A DNA stretch of 64,000 bases from Streptomyces phaeolivaceus (GCF_009184865.1 NZ_CP045096.1:8432001-8496000); one strand, 5' to 3'. Positions 44,317-55,566 are shown, counted from the stretch's first letter. Translations and numbers: made by a program. The notes: generated by a model not told the origin, from the sequence alone.

Positions 44317-45147
44317 ATGACCCCGACCACCGACCGGCTCGCACGTCTCACCCTCCCGCTCACCGCGCACGGCACCCGCGTCGAGGTGTCCGCCCTGTAC
44401 CGCCCCGGCACCGGCACCCCGCTGGTCTTCCTGCACGGCTTCGGCGCGACGAAGGAGGACTACGCGGACGTCGTCCACCAGCCGGCCCTCGCCGACCGCC
44501 CCGTCCTCGCCTACGACGCCCCCGGCTGCGGCGCCAGCACCCGCGCCGACCTCGACGCCCTCTCCGTCCCCTTCCTCGTCGAGGTCGCCCGGCAGGTGCT
44601 GCGGGCCCGGCGGATCGACCGTTTCCATGTCGTGGGCCACTCGATGGGCGGCCTCACCGCGCCGCTCCTCGCGGACGCCGACCCGGCCCGGATCGTGAGC
44701 TTCACCGACATCGAGGGCAATCTCGCCCCCGAGGACCGCCTCCTCAGCCGCCAGATCGTCACCCACGCCGACGACGACCCCGACACCTTCCTCGCCCGCT
44801 TCGCCGCGCGCGTCGGCGCCTCCCGCCACCACGGGAGCGCCCTGTACGCCTCGGCGCTGCCCCACAAGGTCCGGGCCGGGGCGGTCAGGGGCATCTTCGC
44901 GTCCATGGTCGACCTCTCCGACCACGGCGCACTGCTCGACCGCTTCCTCGCCCTCCCGATGCCGAGGACCTTCATGTACGGCGAGCGGAACACCTCCCTC
45001 TCCTACCTCCCGGCTCTCGCCGAACACGGCGTCGAACCCGCCGAGATCAGCCCCTGCGCCCGCTTCCCCATGTATTCCAACGCTCCGGAGACGTGGTCCC
45101 GCATCACGACCACCGTCACCCGCGCCGAGGCCGTCACCACCACCTGA
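44317..45147 (+). CDS. Alpha/beta hydrolase
   Basis: A 276-residue alpha/beta hydrolase. The oxyanion region is PLVFLHGFGATKEDYADVV (about 29-47), the strand-4 motif VLAYDAPGCGAST, and the nucleophile elbow VVGHSMGGLTAPL with catalytic Ser about 109. Catalytic Asp and His should lie near the C-terminus, and an AEHG segment is visible there. The substrate is unknown; the general type includes esterases, haloperoxidase-like proteins and C-C hydrolases. Start ATG 44317 lies 4 bp after the decayed RraA frame. Confidence 0.85.
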   Translation: MTPTTDRLARLTLPLTAHGTRVEVSALYRPGTGTPLVFLHGFGATKEDYADVVHQPALADRPVLAYDAPGCGASTRADLDALSVPFLVEVARQVLRARRIDRFHVVGHSMGGLTAPLLADADPARIVSFTDIEGNLAPEDRLLSRQIVTHADDDPDTFLARFAARVGASRHHGSALYASALPHKVRAGAVRGIFASMVDLSDHGALLDRFLALPMPRTFMYGERNTSLSYLPALAEHGVEPAEISPCARFPMYSNAPETWSRITTTVTRAEAVTTT

Positions 45148-45344
45148 CGGACACGGGGCACGGGTCACGGGTCACGGGAAGACCACCTCCGCCGTCGCGT
45201 GCCGCTCCTCCCGCCCCGGTGACGGCCGGGCGCCGGGCGCCGTCGTCGGAAACCGCTCGTGACCGTGGTCGGCGCGCGAGTGTCCGGGGCCGGTGTCAGG
45301 CTGAAAACACAGGATCGGAACCGTTCGACGCGAAGGGGAATCCC

Positions 45345-46172
45345 GTGATCACCACCGACCTCACCCCCGGCTCCCCGTGCTGGCTGGACCTCGGCGCCCG
45401 CGACGTACCGGCGACGGCGGCCTTCTACCGTGCGGTGCTCGGGTGGGAGTACGAGCCGATGGGCGACGGCGACAGCGACGGCGGGGGCGACGGGGCGGAG
45501 ACGGAGGGCGAGGGCGGGGCCTTCCAGAAGGACGGGAAGGTCATCGGGGGGCTCGGCGCGCTCACCGAGGAGGGCGCCCGCTCGGCCTGGATGATCTACT
45601 ACACCGTCACCGACGCGGACGCCACGACACAGGCCGTGGAGCGCGCGGGCGGCACGGTACGGGTACCGCCGAGGGACCTCGGCGAGTGGGGTCGGATGGC
45701 CCAGTACAGCGATCCGCTGGGCGGCCAGTTCGCCGTCTGGCAGCCGAGCCGGAACGAGGGGTTCGAGCTGGCGGACGAGCCGGGCTCGCTGTCCTGGACC
45801 GAGCTGTACACGACCGACGCGACGGCGGCCAAGGAGTTCTACGGCGACGTCTTCGGCTGGCAGTTCGGCGACATGCCCCTGCCGGGCGGCGGAGGCACGT
45901 ACAGCCTCATCACCCCCGCCGGACTCCCCGAGGAGCGGATGCAGGGCGGAGTGATGGAACTCCGCACGGAGGACCTCTCCCTGGCGGACGGGCGCCCCTA
46001 CTGGCACCCGGTCTTCGCGGTCACCGACTGCGACACCGCGGTCGCCGCCGTCACCCGGAACGGCGGCAGTGTGCAGATGGGCCCGGAGGACGCGGAGGGC
46101 GTCGGCCGGCTGGCCGTCTGCCTCGACCCGTCGAACGCGGACTTCGTCCTCCTCACCCCGTCCCCCAGCTGA
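45345..46172 (+). CDS. VOC family protein with two glyoxalase-like modules
   Basis: A 275-residue protein with two VOC modules: GSPCWLDLGARDVPATAAFY, RAVLGWEYEP (about 9-38) and GSLSWTELYTTDATAAKEFY, GDVFGWQFGD (about 145-174), each with the usual GRMAQYSDPLGGQFAVWQ or RLAVCLDPSNADFVLL ending. An acidic Gly/Asp insert at about 41-58 is unusual. Such tandem VOC proteins are common in Streptomyces, sometimes as hydroxylases or resistance proteins; function not known. Start GTG 45345 with GAAGGGG upstream. Confidence 0.85.
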   Translation: MITTDLTPGSPCWLDLGARDVPATAAFYRAVLGWEYEPMGDGDSDGGGDGAETEGEGGAFQKDGKVIGGLGALTEEGARSAWMIYYTVTDADATTQAVERAGGTVRVPPRDLGEWGRMAQYSDPLGGQFAVWQPSRNEGFELADEPGSLSWTELYTTDATAAKEFYGDVFGWQFGDMPLPGGGGTYSLITPAGLPEERMQGGVMELRTEDLSLADGRPYWHPVFAVTDCDTAVAAVTRNGGSVQMGPEDAEGVGRLAVCLDPSNADFVLLTPSPS

Positions 46173-46288
46173 GCCCCGTCCCTCAGCTCCGTCCCTCGGC
46201 CCTGTCCCTGAGTTGAGCCCGTCCCCGAGCCGGCCCCGCCTCTCCCGTTGCGCGAAACGGGAACAGAGTCCATCATCCCTTCACCACC

Positions 46289-46309
46289 ATTAACAGGAAT
46301 CCTGTTAAT
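46289..46309. promoter_or_regulatory. 21-bp operator-like palindrome
   Basis: A perfect palindrome with core TTAACAGGA-A-TCCTGTTAA, extended by one A/T pair on each side. It is AT-rich against its surroundings and ends 30 bp before ATG 46340. It looks like a TetR-family operator, but no regulator gene is adjacent. Confidence 0.7.
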
Positions 46310-46339
46310 TCAACGTTGTGGGGATGGGCGGGGCCGATC

Positions 46340-47251
46340 ATGCCGTTCAGTGCCAGAATCCAGGCCAGAGGTGTTCAGCTGCTGCTCGGCGGCGTCATGA
46401 CCCGGGTCCACAAGGAGCTGCGTTTCACCGAGATCCCGAAGCGGATGGAGACCCTCCGGGTGGAGACCGGCGCCGGACCGGTCGACTGCACGGTCTACCG
46501 CCCCCCGGTCGACACCGCCGCCCCCGCCCCCGTCTACGTCAACTTCCACGGCGGAGGCTTCATCGTGGCCCGCCCCGAACAGGACGACCACCTCTGCCGC
46601 TACATCGCCGCCACGGCCGGCTGCGTCGTGATCAACGTGGACTACGCCGTCGCCCCGCAGCGGATCTTCCCCGCCGCCGTCACCCAGGCCTACGACGTCA
46701 CCGAATGGGTCGTCGAGAACGGCCCGGTCCACGGCTGGGACGGCTCCCGGGTCGCCGTCGGCGGCCACAGCGCGGGCGCCAACCTGGCCGCCGGGATCTG
46801 CCGTACCGCCCGTGACCGGGGCACCTTCACCCCGCTCCTCCAGATCATCGACTCCGCGCCCCTCGACCAGGCCGCCGACCCCGCCACCAAGCGGACCCGC
46901 ATCCCCAAGCCGCTGCTCACCCCCCAGCTGATGCGGATCTTCACCGCCGCCTACGTCCCCGATCCGGCCGACCTCTCCGACCCCCTGGTCTCGCCCGGCC
47001 TGGCCGACGACCTCGCCGGACTGCCGCCCGCCCTCGTCATCACCGCCGAGAACGACCGGCTGCGCGACGAGGGCGACGCCTACGCCGAGGCACTGGAGGC
47101 CGCGGGCGTCCCCGTCACCCACCGCGTCTTCGAGGGCGTCGACCACTACTTCACCCACACCGGCCCGGTCCCGGCCGGCAAGGAGGCCATCAAACTGATG
47201 GCCGACACCCTCCGCGCCGCCCTCGACGCGACGGTCCCCGACGCGGCCTGA
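46340..47251 (+). CDS. HSL-type alpha/beta hydrolase (esterase)
   Basis: A 303-residue member of the hormone-sensitive-lipase family. The oxyanion motif HGGGFIVARPEQ is at about residues 70-81, the nucleophile elbow GGHSAGANLAAG at about 143-154, and catalytic Asp/His in ITAENDRLRDEGDAYAEAL and GVDHYFTH. Such enzymes hydrolyse short-chain esters. Start ATG 46340; GTG 46316 is possible and would put the palindrome at 46289-46309 right at the start, as for a leaderless gene. The palindrome suggests tight repression by an unlinked regulator. Confidence 0.88.
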   Translation: MPFSARIQARGVQLLLGGVMTRVHKELRFTEIPKRMETLRVETGAGPVDCTVYRPPVDTAAPAPVYVNFHGGGFIVARPEQDDHLCRYIAATAGCVVINVDYAVAPQRIFPAAVTQAYDVTEWVVENGPVHGWDGSRVAVGGHSAGANLAAGICRTARDRGTFTPLLQIIDSAPLDQAADPATKRTRIPKPLLTPQLMRIFTAAYVPDPADLSDPLVSPGLADDLAGLPPALVITAENDRLRDEGDAYAEALEAAGVPVTHRVFEGVDHYFTHTGPVPAGKEAIKLMADTLRAALDATVPDAA

Positions 47252-47268
47252 CGGCAACGGGACGTGGG

Positions 47269-47994
47269 GTGACGCTCGGACGAACGAAGGGCACGACGTT
47301 GCGGCTCAACACCCGTGAACGGGGCGCCGGTCGGCGGACGGCGCTGCTCGTCCACGGCATCATGTCCGACTCCCGCACCTGGCGACGCGTGGCCCCGGCG
47401 CTCGTCGAGCGCGGCTACCGGGTGATCGCCGTGGACCTGCGCGGCCACGGCGACTCACCGCGCGGCGCGTACGGTCCTCGGCTCTTCGCCGACGACCTGG
47501 TCGACACCCTGCCGCACCGGGCCGACCTGGCCCTCGGCCACTCCCTGGGCGGGCTCGCCCTCTCCCTCGCCGTGGAGCGGCTACAACCCCTGCGGGCGGT
47601 CTACTCGGACCCGGCCTGGTCGTCGGCCGACCCCGACCGGCAGATCGGCCCCGAGGTCTTCGCCGCCTTCAAACGCGCCACCCGCGCGCAGACCACCGCG
47701 CTGAACCCGCGCTGGGACACCGAGGACGTCGACATCGAGATGGCCACCCTCGCCGCCTGGGACGCCGCCTCCGCCCACTTCCTCGGCGGCCGACCGCTCA
47801 CCGGCTTCGTTCCCGACCGCCCCGCCGTGCCCTCCCTCGTCCAACTCGCCGACCCCAGCTTCCTGGTGGGCGCCGAGGACACGGACCGGCTCCGGGCGAG
47901 CGGCTTCGAGGTCCGCACGGTCGCCGGCGCCGGACACACCATCCACCGCGACGACTTCGACGGCTTCATGAAGTCCCTGGACGGCTGGATCTGA
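47269..47994 (+). CDS. Alpha/beta hydrolase
   Basis: A 241-residue alpha/beta hydrolase. Motifs are TALLVHGIMSDSRTWRRVAP (oxyanion region, about 25-44), VIAVDLRGHGDSPRG, and the nucleophile elbow LALGHSLGGLALSL (Ser about 88). The catalytic His is probably in VAGAGHTIHRDDFDGF and the acid in the preceding loop. It starts 17 bp after the HSL-type esterase stop and is probably co-transcribed with it. Start GTG 47269 after GGGACG. Substrate unknown. Confidence 0.85.
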   Translation: MTLGRTKGTTLRLNTRERGAGRRTALLVHGIMSDSRTWRRVAPALVERGYRVIAVDLRGHGDSPRGAYGPRLFADDLVDTLPHRADLALGHSLGGLALSLAVERLQPLRAVYSDPAWSSADPDRQIGPEVFAAFKRATRAQTTALNPRWDTEDVDIEMATLAAWDAASAHFLGGRPLTGFVPDRPAVPSLVQLADPSFLVGAEDTDRLRASGFEVRTVAGAGHTIHRDDFDGFMKSLDGWI

Positions 47995-48021
47995 CACCCG
48001 CGCCCCCGCGCCGTCCAGGCC

Positions 48022-48807
48022 CTAGGCCGTACCGCGAGCCCGCTCGTACAGGACGGGGTCGTGCGCGTTGACGACGAACAGGTCGCTGTCGCCGCGCCGG
48101 TACAGCTCGGCCAGGCGGGCGTGGTTGTCGCGCACCCGCTTCAGGTCGTACGCCACCAGGTTCTCCATCGCGCGAAGGGCCCGCGGCACCGGGGCGCGCC
48201 CGTCGAGCGTCCCGCGATGGTAGAAGGAGTCGCCCGCGTGCAGGACCCAGCGGGACCCGGTGTCCACCGCGACGCAGGCGTGGCCCCGGGTGTGTCCCGG
48301 CAGGGAGATCAGGACGATCCCCGGGGCGATCGCGTCGAGTTCCCTGGCGGCGGCGAACCCGCGCCACGCCTCGCCGTCCGGGGTGTGCTCGACGAGCTTC
48401 GGGCCGTGCGCCCACTGGGCCGGCCGGTACCGGAACCGCTCCTGCCGGGACGGGGCGGTCACGGCGCCGAGGACCTCGGCCGCGGTCGTGTGGACCCGCG
48501 CGTCCGGGAAGTCGGACAGCCCTCCGATGTGGTCCGCGTCGAAGTGCGTGACGACGATGTGACGGACGTCCTCCCGCCGGAACCCCAGGGCCTCCACCTG
48601 ACGCGCGGCCGTCTCCTCGGCCCGGAGCACGGGCCTGATCAGACGCCGGGCGGGGCCGAGACGGGGCCCGGGTTCGGCGATGTCGCGCAGCCCGAACCCG
48701 GAGTCCACCAGGACCGGTCCGCCCGGAGTCTCGACCAGCAGGACGTGACAGACCAGCGCGCCGGTCAGCGGGAGCATGGTCCCGCAGTTGAGGTGGTGGA
48801 CCTTCAC
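48022..48807 (-). CDS. MBL-fold metallohydrolase (lactonase-like)
   Basis: A 261-residue metallo-beta-lactamase-fold protein. The metal motif is [17 protein letters not shown], a variant of HxHxDH with Asp at the second position, followed by [17 protein letters not shown] (third His), [10 protein letters not shown] (bridging Asp) and a late His in VVNAHDP. The N-terminus [21 protein letters not shown] resembles quorum-quenching-type lactonases. Role unknown; the Asp variant may change metal binding. GTG 48807 taken as start. It is divergent from the EACC1-like gene. Confidence 0.85.
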   Translation of the reverse strand: MKVHHLNCGTMLPLTGALVCHVLLVETPGGPVLVDSGFGLRDIAEPGPRLGPARRLIRPVLRAEETAARQVEALGFRREDVRHIVVTHFDADHIGGLSDFPDARVHTTAAEVLGAVTAPSRQERFRYRPAQWAHGPKLVEHTPDGEAWRGFAAARELDAIAPGIVLISLPGHTRGHACVAVDTGSRWVLHAGDSFYHRGTLDGRAPVPRALRAMENLVAYDLKRVRDNHARLAELYRRGDSDLFVVNAHDPVLYERARGTA

Positions 48808-48892
48808 GGCAGTACCGCTTTCGGGTGTCGGGTTCGGGATCGCGCGGACAGCGTACGGGCCGCACGGGGTCGCTCGAAGCGCTCCCCTACAG

Positions 48893-48911
48893 TGACGGTC
48901 CGTCATAGGCT
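48893..48911 (+). promoter_or_regulatory. Palindrome abutting a -10 box of the EACC1-CHAT operon
   Basis: The perfect palindrome TGACGG-T-CCGTCA (48893-48905) runs directly into TAGGCT (48906-48911), a fair Streptomyces -10 element. A start site near 48918 and GGAGG at about 48930 would then precede GTG 48941. The arrangement suggests repression of the effector operon; the -35 is weak. Confidence 0.5.
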
Positions 48912-48940
48912 GGTGGGGTTTCGGAAGACGGAGGTCGCAC

Positions 48941-49369
48941 GTGGTGGAGCGGGAGCCCGACGGGGGGTTCGCATGCGAACTGGTTCTCAACGGAAGAGAC
49001 GGGAACGTCCGGGCGGGCGCACCCGCCGCGCTGGGCCGGAGACTGACTGAGCACGGGGCCGTGCGGGTCGTCCCGGTCTACGCCGCGCGGCCCGCCCCCG
49101 GCCGGCGGTCGAGCGGCATGGTCGACGTGGCCACGCTGGCGGTGACCTCGGCCGGAGCCCTGGTCGCGATCATCGACACGGTCCGGGGCTGGCTCTCCGA
49201 GGAGCGCAACGCCCCCGCGCCGGACGGGGCCGACGGGGCCGACGGGGCCGGTCGGGTCGCCTCGATCACGGTGATCATGGGCGACGACAAGGTGGAGATC
49301 ATCCAGCCCTCCACCACCGCCGAGCAGCGGCTCGTCGACGCGTTCGTCCGGCGGCACACCCCCTCATGA
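48941..49369 (+). CDS. EACC1-like protein (effector-associated constant component)
   Basis: A 142-residue protein. A short N-terminal strand/helix region ([16 protein letters not shown]) is followed by one hydrophobic helix ([20 protein letters not shown]) and a small C-terminal strand unit ([20 protein letters not shown]). This is the layout of the EACC1 component described in actinobacterial NTP-dependent conflict systems, where it sits beside CHAT, TIR or caspase-like effectors. The stop overlaps the CHAT gene start (ATGA), so the two are coupled. GTG 48941 has GGAGG upstream. It may anchor or hold the effector at the membrane. Assignment rests on layout and neighbour, not on a strong motif. 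Confidence 0.65.
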   Translation: MVEREPDGGFACELVLNGRDGNVRAGAPAALGRRLTEHGAVRVVPVYAARPAPGRRSSGMVDVATLAVTSAGALVAIIDTVRGWLSEERNAPAPDGADGADGAGRVASITVIMGDDKVEIIQPSTTAEQRLVDAFVRRHTPS

Positions 49370-51471
49370 GCGAACCGGCCACGCTGAACGTCCGGGTCAC
49401 CGAACAGGGCCCCAACGATCGCTACGAGTACGAACTACGGGTGGGCGGCGGCCCCGGCCGCGACAGCCCGCCACTGGAGATGGAGTACACGATCCCCGTC
49501 TCCCGGGAGCTGGTGCGGGGCTACCGCGACCGGATCGACGACGCGCTGACGGGCGCGGCGGCCCCGGGCCGGAACCCCGGCCCCGGGCTGCTCAGGGACC
49601 TGGAGAGATGGGGCAGGCTGCTCTACGGACAGCTGTTCCCACCGGTCCAGGGCAACGCGGCCGAACTGGTGAGCAGACTGCGCGCGTCGACCGGCCCGGT
49701 CCTGGTGCGCACCAACAGACAGGGCGTCCCCTGGGAACTGCTGCACGACGGCGAGGACTTCCTCGGCCTCAAGTACGACCTGGGGCGCCGGATGGTCGGC
49801 AAGCGGCCCGTGCTCGGCGGGCGCAGCATCAGCCGGGTCGGCCGGGCCCTCGTCGTGGGCGACCCCAACGGCGACCTCCCCTCCGCCCGCCAGGAGGTCA
49901 CCAGGGTCGCCGAGTGGCTGCGCGGCCGGGGCATCGCGTGCACGGTGCTGGTGGGGCAGGACGCCAACCTGATCGATGTCGTCGCCGAACTGGCCTCGGA
50001 GGAGGCGCCGTACGACCTCTTCCACTTCTGCGGTCATGTGGGCAACGACGCCGGTACGACCGCGCTGCTGATGCACGAGCGGCAGATGCTCAGCGAGGTC
50101 GCCCTCCAAGGGCTCTCGTCGACCGGCGCGCCCCCGGTGACCTTCATCAACGGCTGTGCCTCCGCCCGGGAGAGCGAGGTCGCCAACATCTGCATGTCCT
50201 TCATGGTGATGGGCGCGAAGAGCGTCGTCGGCACCCGTACCGACGTGGCCGACGACGGGGCCTGGCAGTTCGCCGCCGAGTTCTACGACCGGCTGCTCGC
50301 CGGTGCGTCGGCCGGTGCCGCGGTCCGGGCGGCCCGTGCCGCGCTCCGCGCCCGGCCGGACGCCGCGTGGGCGTCGTTCATCCTGTACGGCGACCCGGCC
50401 GCGAGCATCACCCGGGACGCGCGGTCCGGCGCCGCGCGGCCGGAGGAGCGCCCGGAGGACGACGACGACCTGCCGGTCCCGCTCTCCCCCGACGCGCAGC
50501 GGCTGATGCGGCGGGTGCGCGCGTCCGCCGCCGAACGGGGTGTGGTCGCCTCCGTCGATCTGCTGCAAGGGCTGCTCGGCGAGCCGGACATCCGGCAGCG
50601 GATCGAGGAGAGCATCGGGGAGGATTCCGCCGAGGCCCTCGACCAGGTGATCAACGAGGTCTTCAGCCGCAGCGCCGCCGCTGACGGCGACCCGCTCCCG
50701 GCCGTGGGGGGACCGGTCTTCTCCGACACCGTCAACCGGGTGTTCGCGGACGCGGCCACCCGGGCCGCCGCGGACGGCAGGGCCACCATCACCACCGCCG
50801 ACATCGCGGTGGCCTTCGTCGCCGTGGGCGGCGGCATCTCCTCCCGGCTGCTGGAACTGTGCGGCGTCCCCCTCTCCCACCTGCTGCCGCCGGACGAGTA
50901 CGCCTCCGACGAGGGCGCCTCCGACGAGTACGCCTCCGACGAGGGCGCCTCCGACGAGGGCGCCTCCGACGAGGGCGCCTCAGGCCAGGACGACTCCGAT
51001 CAGGGCGGCACGGCCGAGCAGGGCACGGCCGGAGCGGGGGCGAACGGCGACCAGCGGCTGCCCGTGGACGGCCTGGGCCGCAGCACCATGGGCATACTGC
51101 GGCTCGCGAATCTGCTGGCCAAGACCCGCGGCGAGATCGTCGGCACCTACACCCTGCTGGCGGCGTTCGGCGCGATGGACAGCGAAGTGCTGCGCAGCGG
51201 CATGTACGAGCAGGGGCCGGCCGGGGAGCGCGCCTTCCGGCGGCTCTCCGGGATGCTCACCCCCCGCCGCGCCGACCTGTCCCCCCGGGTCCGCGACGTA
51301 CTGGCCCAGGCCCGGCTGCACGCCGCCGACGGCACCCCGCCGGGCCAGGTCGACGAGGCCACGCTCCTCCTCGCCCTGCTGGAGGACGAGCGCTCCTCGG
51401 GCCACAGACTGATCCGCGGACTCGGCCTCGACCCCACCCCCCTCATCGACTTCCTGCGCCGGACCCGCTGA
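49366..51471 (+). CDS. CHAT-domain caspase-like protease with Clp-N-like C-terminal domains
   Basis: A 701-residue protein. Residues 1-110 form a helical N-terminal region. The CHAT protease domain covers about 110-345: PVLVRTNRQGVPWELLHDGE, then YDLFHFCGHV with catalytic His224, TFINGCAS with catalytic Cys264, and the closing AWASFILYGDPAASI. Residues about 375-505 and 565-700 look like Clp N-terminal repeats (VFADAATRAAADGRATITTA, DIAVAFVAVGGGISSRLLEL; ARLHAADGTPPGQVDEATLL, LALLEDERSSGHRLIRGLGL). Between them lies an acidic linker of six 15-bp repeats (ASDEG/ASDEY, nt 50893-50982). CHAT proteases are death or immunity effectors. The Clp-N modules suggest docking with the Clp-type ATPase of the facing operon. 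Its 3' end overlaps the convergent zinc-ribbon gene by 29 bp. Confidence 0.85.
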   Translation: MSEPATLNVRVTEQGPNDRYEYELRVGGGPGRDSPPLEMEYTIPVSRELVRGYRDRIDDALTGAAAPGRNPGPGLLRDLERWGRLLYGQLFPPVQGNAAELVSRLRASTGPVLVRTNRQGVPWELLHDGEDFLGLKYDLGRRMVGKRPVLGGRSISRVGRALVVGDPNGDLPSARQEVTRVAEWLRGRGIACTVLVGQDANLIDVVAELASEEAPYDLFHFCGHVGNDAGTTALLMHERQMLSEVALQGLSSTGAPPVTFINGCASARESEVANICMSFMVMGAKSVVGTRTDVADDGAWQFAAEFYDRLLAGASAGAAVRAARAALRARPDAAWASFILYGDPAASITRDARSGAARPEERPEDDDDLPVPLSPDAQRLMRRVRASAAERGVVASVDLLQGLLGEPDIRQRIEESIGEDSAEALDQVINEVFSRSAAADGDPLPAVGGPVFSDTVNRVFADAATRAAADGRATITTADIAVAFVAVGGGISSRLLELCGVPLSHLLPPDEYASDEGASDEYASDEGASDEGASDEGASGQDDSDQGGTAEQGTAGAGANGDQRLPVDGLGRSTMGILRLANLLAKTRGEIVGTYTLLAAFGAMDSEVLRSGMYEQGPAGERAFRRLSGMLTPRRADLSPRVRDVLAQARLHAADGTPPGQVDEATLLLALLEDERSSGHRLIRGLGLDPTPLIDFLRRTR
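50893..50982 (+). repeat. 15-bp tandem repeat in the CHAT gene
   Basis: Six units of GACGAGGGCGCCTCC or its GACGAGTACGCCTCC variant, encoding DEGAS/DEYAS pentapeptides. It forms the acidic linker between the two Clp-N-like parts of the CHAT protein. Confidence 0.9.
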
Positions 51472-51846
51472 CCCCGGCCCGCCGCGCGAGATGGGCGAGC
51501 CCCCGGTCGGCCTTCGGGTCGGCCGGTCTGCGGGACAGCACCTCCGTCCACTGACGGCGGGCCTCGTCATGGTCGGCGAGGCCGAGGCAGGCGAGGGCCA
51601 GCGCGTTACGGGCCTCGGTGTCGGCGGGGCACCAGTGCACCACCGCCGCGAAACAGTCCCGGGCCGCGCTGAGACGGCCTTCGCGGGCCGCCGCCAGACC
51701 CCGGTTGAAGAGCAGGGCGGGATGCGCGTACAGCCGCGCGTAGCCGGACAGGGGCGTACGGCAGCCCGCGCAGAACTCCGCCCCGTACGCGTTCTCACGG
51801 CGGCACAGGACCACCGGGCAGGGGACGCCCGCCGACGCGGACGTCA

Positions 51847-51847
<1 letters not shown>
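51443..51847 (-). CDS. Small zinc-ribbon TPR protein
   Basis: A 134-residue protein. The N-terminal 35 residues hold four cysteines as CPVVLC and FCAGC (CPVVLCRRENAYGAEFCAGC), a zinc ribbon of the kind seen in double-zinc-ribbon adaptor proteins. Residues 40-115 form two TPRs (ALLFNRGLAAAREGRLSAAR, DCFAAVVHWCPADTEARNAL, ALACLGLADHDEARRQWTEV). Its ATG overlaps the Hsp70 stop (TGATG), so it is the last gene of the chaperone operon, and its stop lies inside the 3' end of the CHAT gene. It is likely an adaptor that binds a system component. Confidence 0.75.
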
Positions 51848-54497
<2,650 letters not shown>

Positions 54498-54501
<4 letters not shown>

Positions 54502-55139
54502 GCGTCGTCCTCCGCTCCGGCGCTCGACGGGGCGCCCATGATCACTTGTCCCAGTCGTACGACCGTGCCGCGGTCGAGCACGATCGGCTCCACGGTCTCC
54601 GCCACCACCTCGGCGGTGAACTCGGGCCCGTACCGCCACCCGGCGATGTCGACGACGTCGGCGACCGCGTCGTAGGGCTCGCCGACGGGGTCCCGGGTGG
54701 TGATGCCCATCGCGTGCAGCGGTTCGAGCACCTGTTTCCCGGCCACGCGCAGCCGGCGGCCCAGCGACCGGTCGCCCGCACCGTCCAGCGGACCGGCCGC
54801 CTCCCCGAGCAGCGCCTCCAACCGGGCGACGTGCACGGCGAGTTCGATGAGTGCCTGGCGGGCCGCCGCGGTCTCCTTCTGCACCCGGTTGCCCTCGTCC
54901 TGGAGATCGGACCAGTACCGCTGGAGCAGAACGGCCGTCTCCCGGCCGGGGCTCAACCGGTCAGCGGCCTCCGCCGCCGCCTCCGCCTCCTCCGCGCCGT
55001 CGGGCACCTGGCGCGTGTCGAACTCGTCCCAGCCGACCGGCAAGGAGCCGGCCGGAGACGTATCGACCGGGGACGTATCGACCGGAGATGTGTCAGGCGG
55101 AGACGTGTCCGCCGGAGATGTGTCAGCCGAAGAGGACAT
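54498..55139 (-). CDS. GrpE-like nucleotide exchange factor
   Basis: A 213-residue protein. The N-terminus has five DTSPx pentapeptides (residues 6-30) from 15-bp DNA repeats. A long helix follows (about 80-112: YWSDLQDEGNRVQKETAAAR, QALIELAVHVARLEALL), then a small C-terminal domain, EPYDAVADVVDIAGWRYGPE, VVAETVEPIVLDRGTVVRLGQV. Helix plus beta-domain is the GrpE layout, here diverged. It would exchange nucleotide on the Hsp70 encoded directly downstream; the 4-bp ATGA overlap supports a matched pair. It overlaps the J-like gene by 17 bp. Confidence 0.75.
55050..55124 (-). repeat. 15-bp repeat in the GrpE-like gene
   Basis: Five degenerate 15-bp units encode DTSPA, DTSPP, DTSPV, DTSPV and DTSPA at the N-terminus of the GrpE-like protein. 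Confidence 0.8.
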
Positions 55140-55566
55140 CGCGTACCTCCAGTGGGGGGCGCTCCAGGTACAGCGGGACGGGTGGGTGGTCCAGGGCGGG
55201 CCGGATGTCGACCTCCGGGGGCGTCAGCATGCCGTCCAGCAGCCGCCGGGCCACCGCGGCGAGATCGATGTCCGCCGCCCGTGGCGCCTCCGCCGGCCCC
55301 TGCCGTGACGCGAACGCGACGGGGCGGCGCCCGTACTGCTTGGCGAAGTCCTCCCACCGGTCGCCCCGGTAGTCCGCGCCGGGCGCCTCCAGCAGGGCGT
55401 GCAGCTCCCGCCTCTCGGGCAGGCCCATCAACTCGTCCTTGGCCCACTCGGCGAGCGCGCCCGCGTCCTGCGCGCCGGTCAGGGACAGCTCCCGGAAACG
55501 CTCCGCCACCTCCTCGTCGCCCGCCGACACGGGAAGCCCGAGAACATGGAAGGGGTTCGGCTTCAT
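55123..55566 (-). CDS. J-domain-like protein without an HPD motif
   Basis: A 147-residue protein. It opens NPFHVLGLPVSAGDEEVAER, which matches the first helices of a DnaJ J-domain (YxxLGV..A..EEI..AYR). The HPD tripeptide that triggers Hsp70 ATPase is absent; the expected position reads RELSLTGAQDAG. A second conserved-looking part, ELHALLEAPGADYRGDRWED, follows, and the C-terminus ends VPLYLERPPLEVRDVLFG. The place between the GrpE-like/Hsp70 pair and the giant TPR gene makes a co-chaperone role likely. Start ATG 55566 lies in the 26 bp after the TPR gene stop. Confidence 0.65.
   Translation of the reverse strand: MKPNPFHVLGLPVSAGDEEVAERFRELSLTGAQDAGALAEWAKDELMGLPERRELHALLEAPGADYRGDRWEDFAKQYGRRPVAFASRQGPAEAPRAADIDLAAVARRLLDGMLTPPEVDIRPALDHPPVPLYLERPPLEVRDVLFG

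Noticed and set aside
49366..49700. Housekeeping heat-shock interpretation of the 49-64 kb locus
   Set aside because: The Hsp70 is far longer than DnaK, lacks its tail, and the genes are ordered with a CHAT protease, kinase and giant TPR protein instead of dnaK-grpE-dnaJ-hspR.
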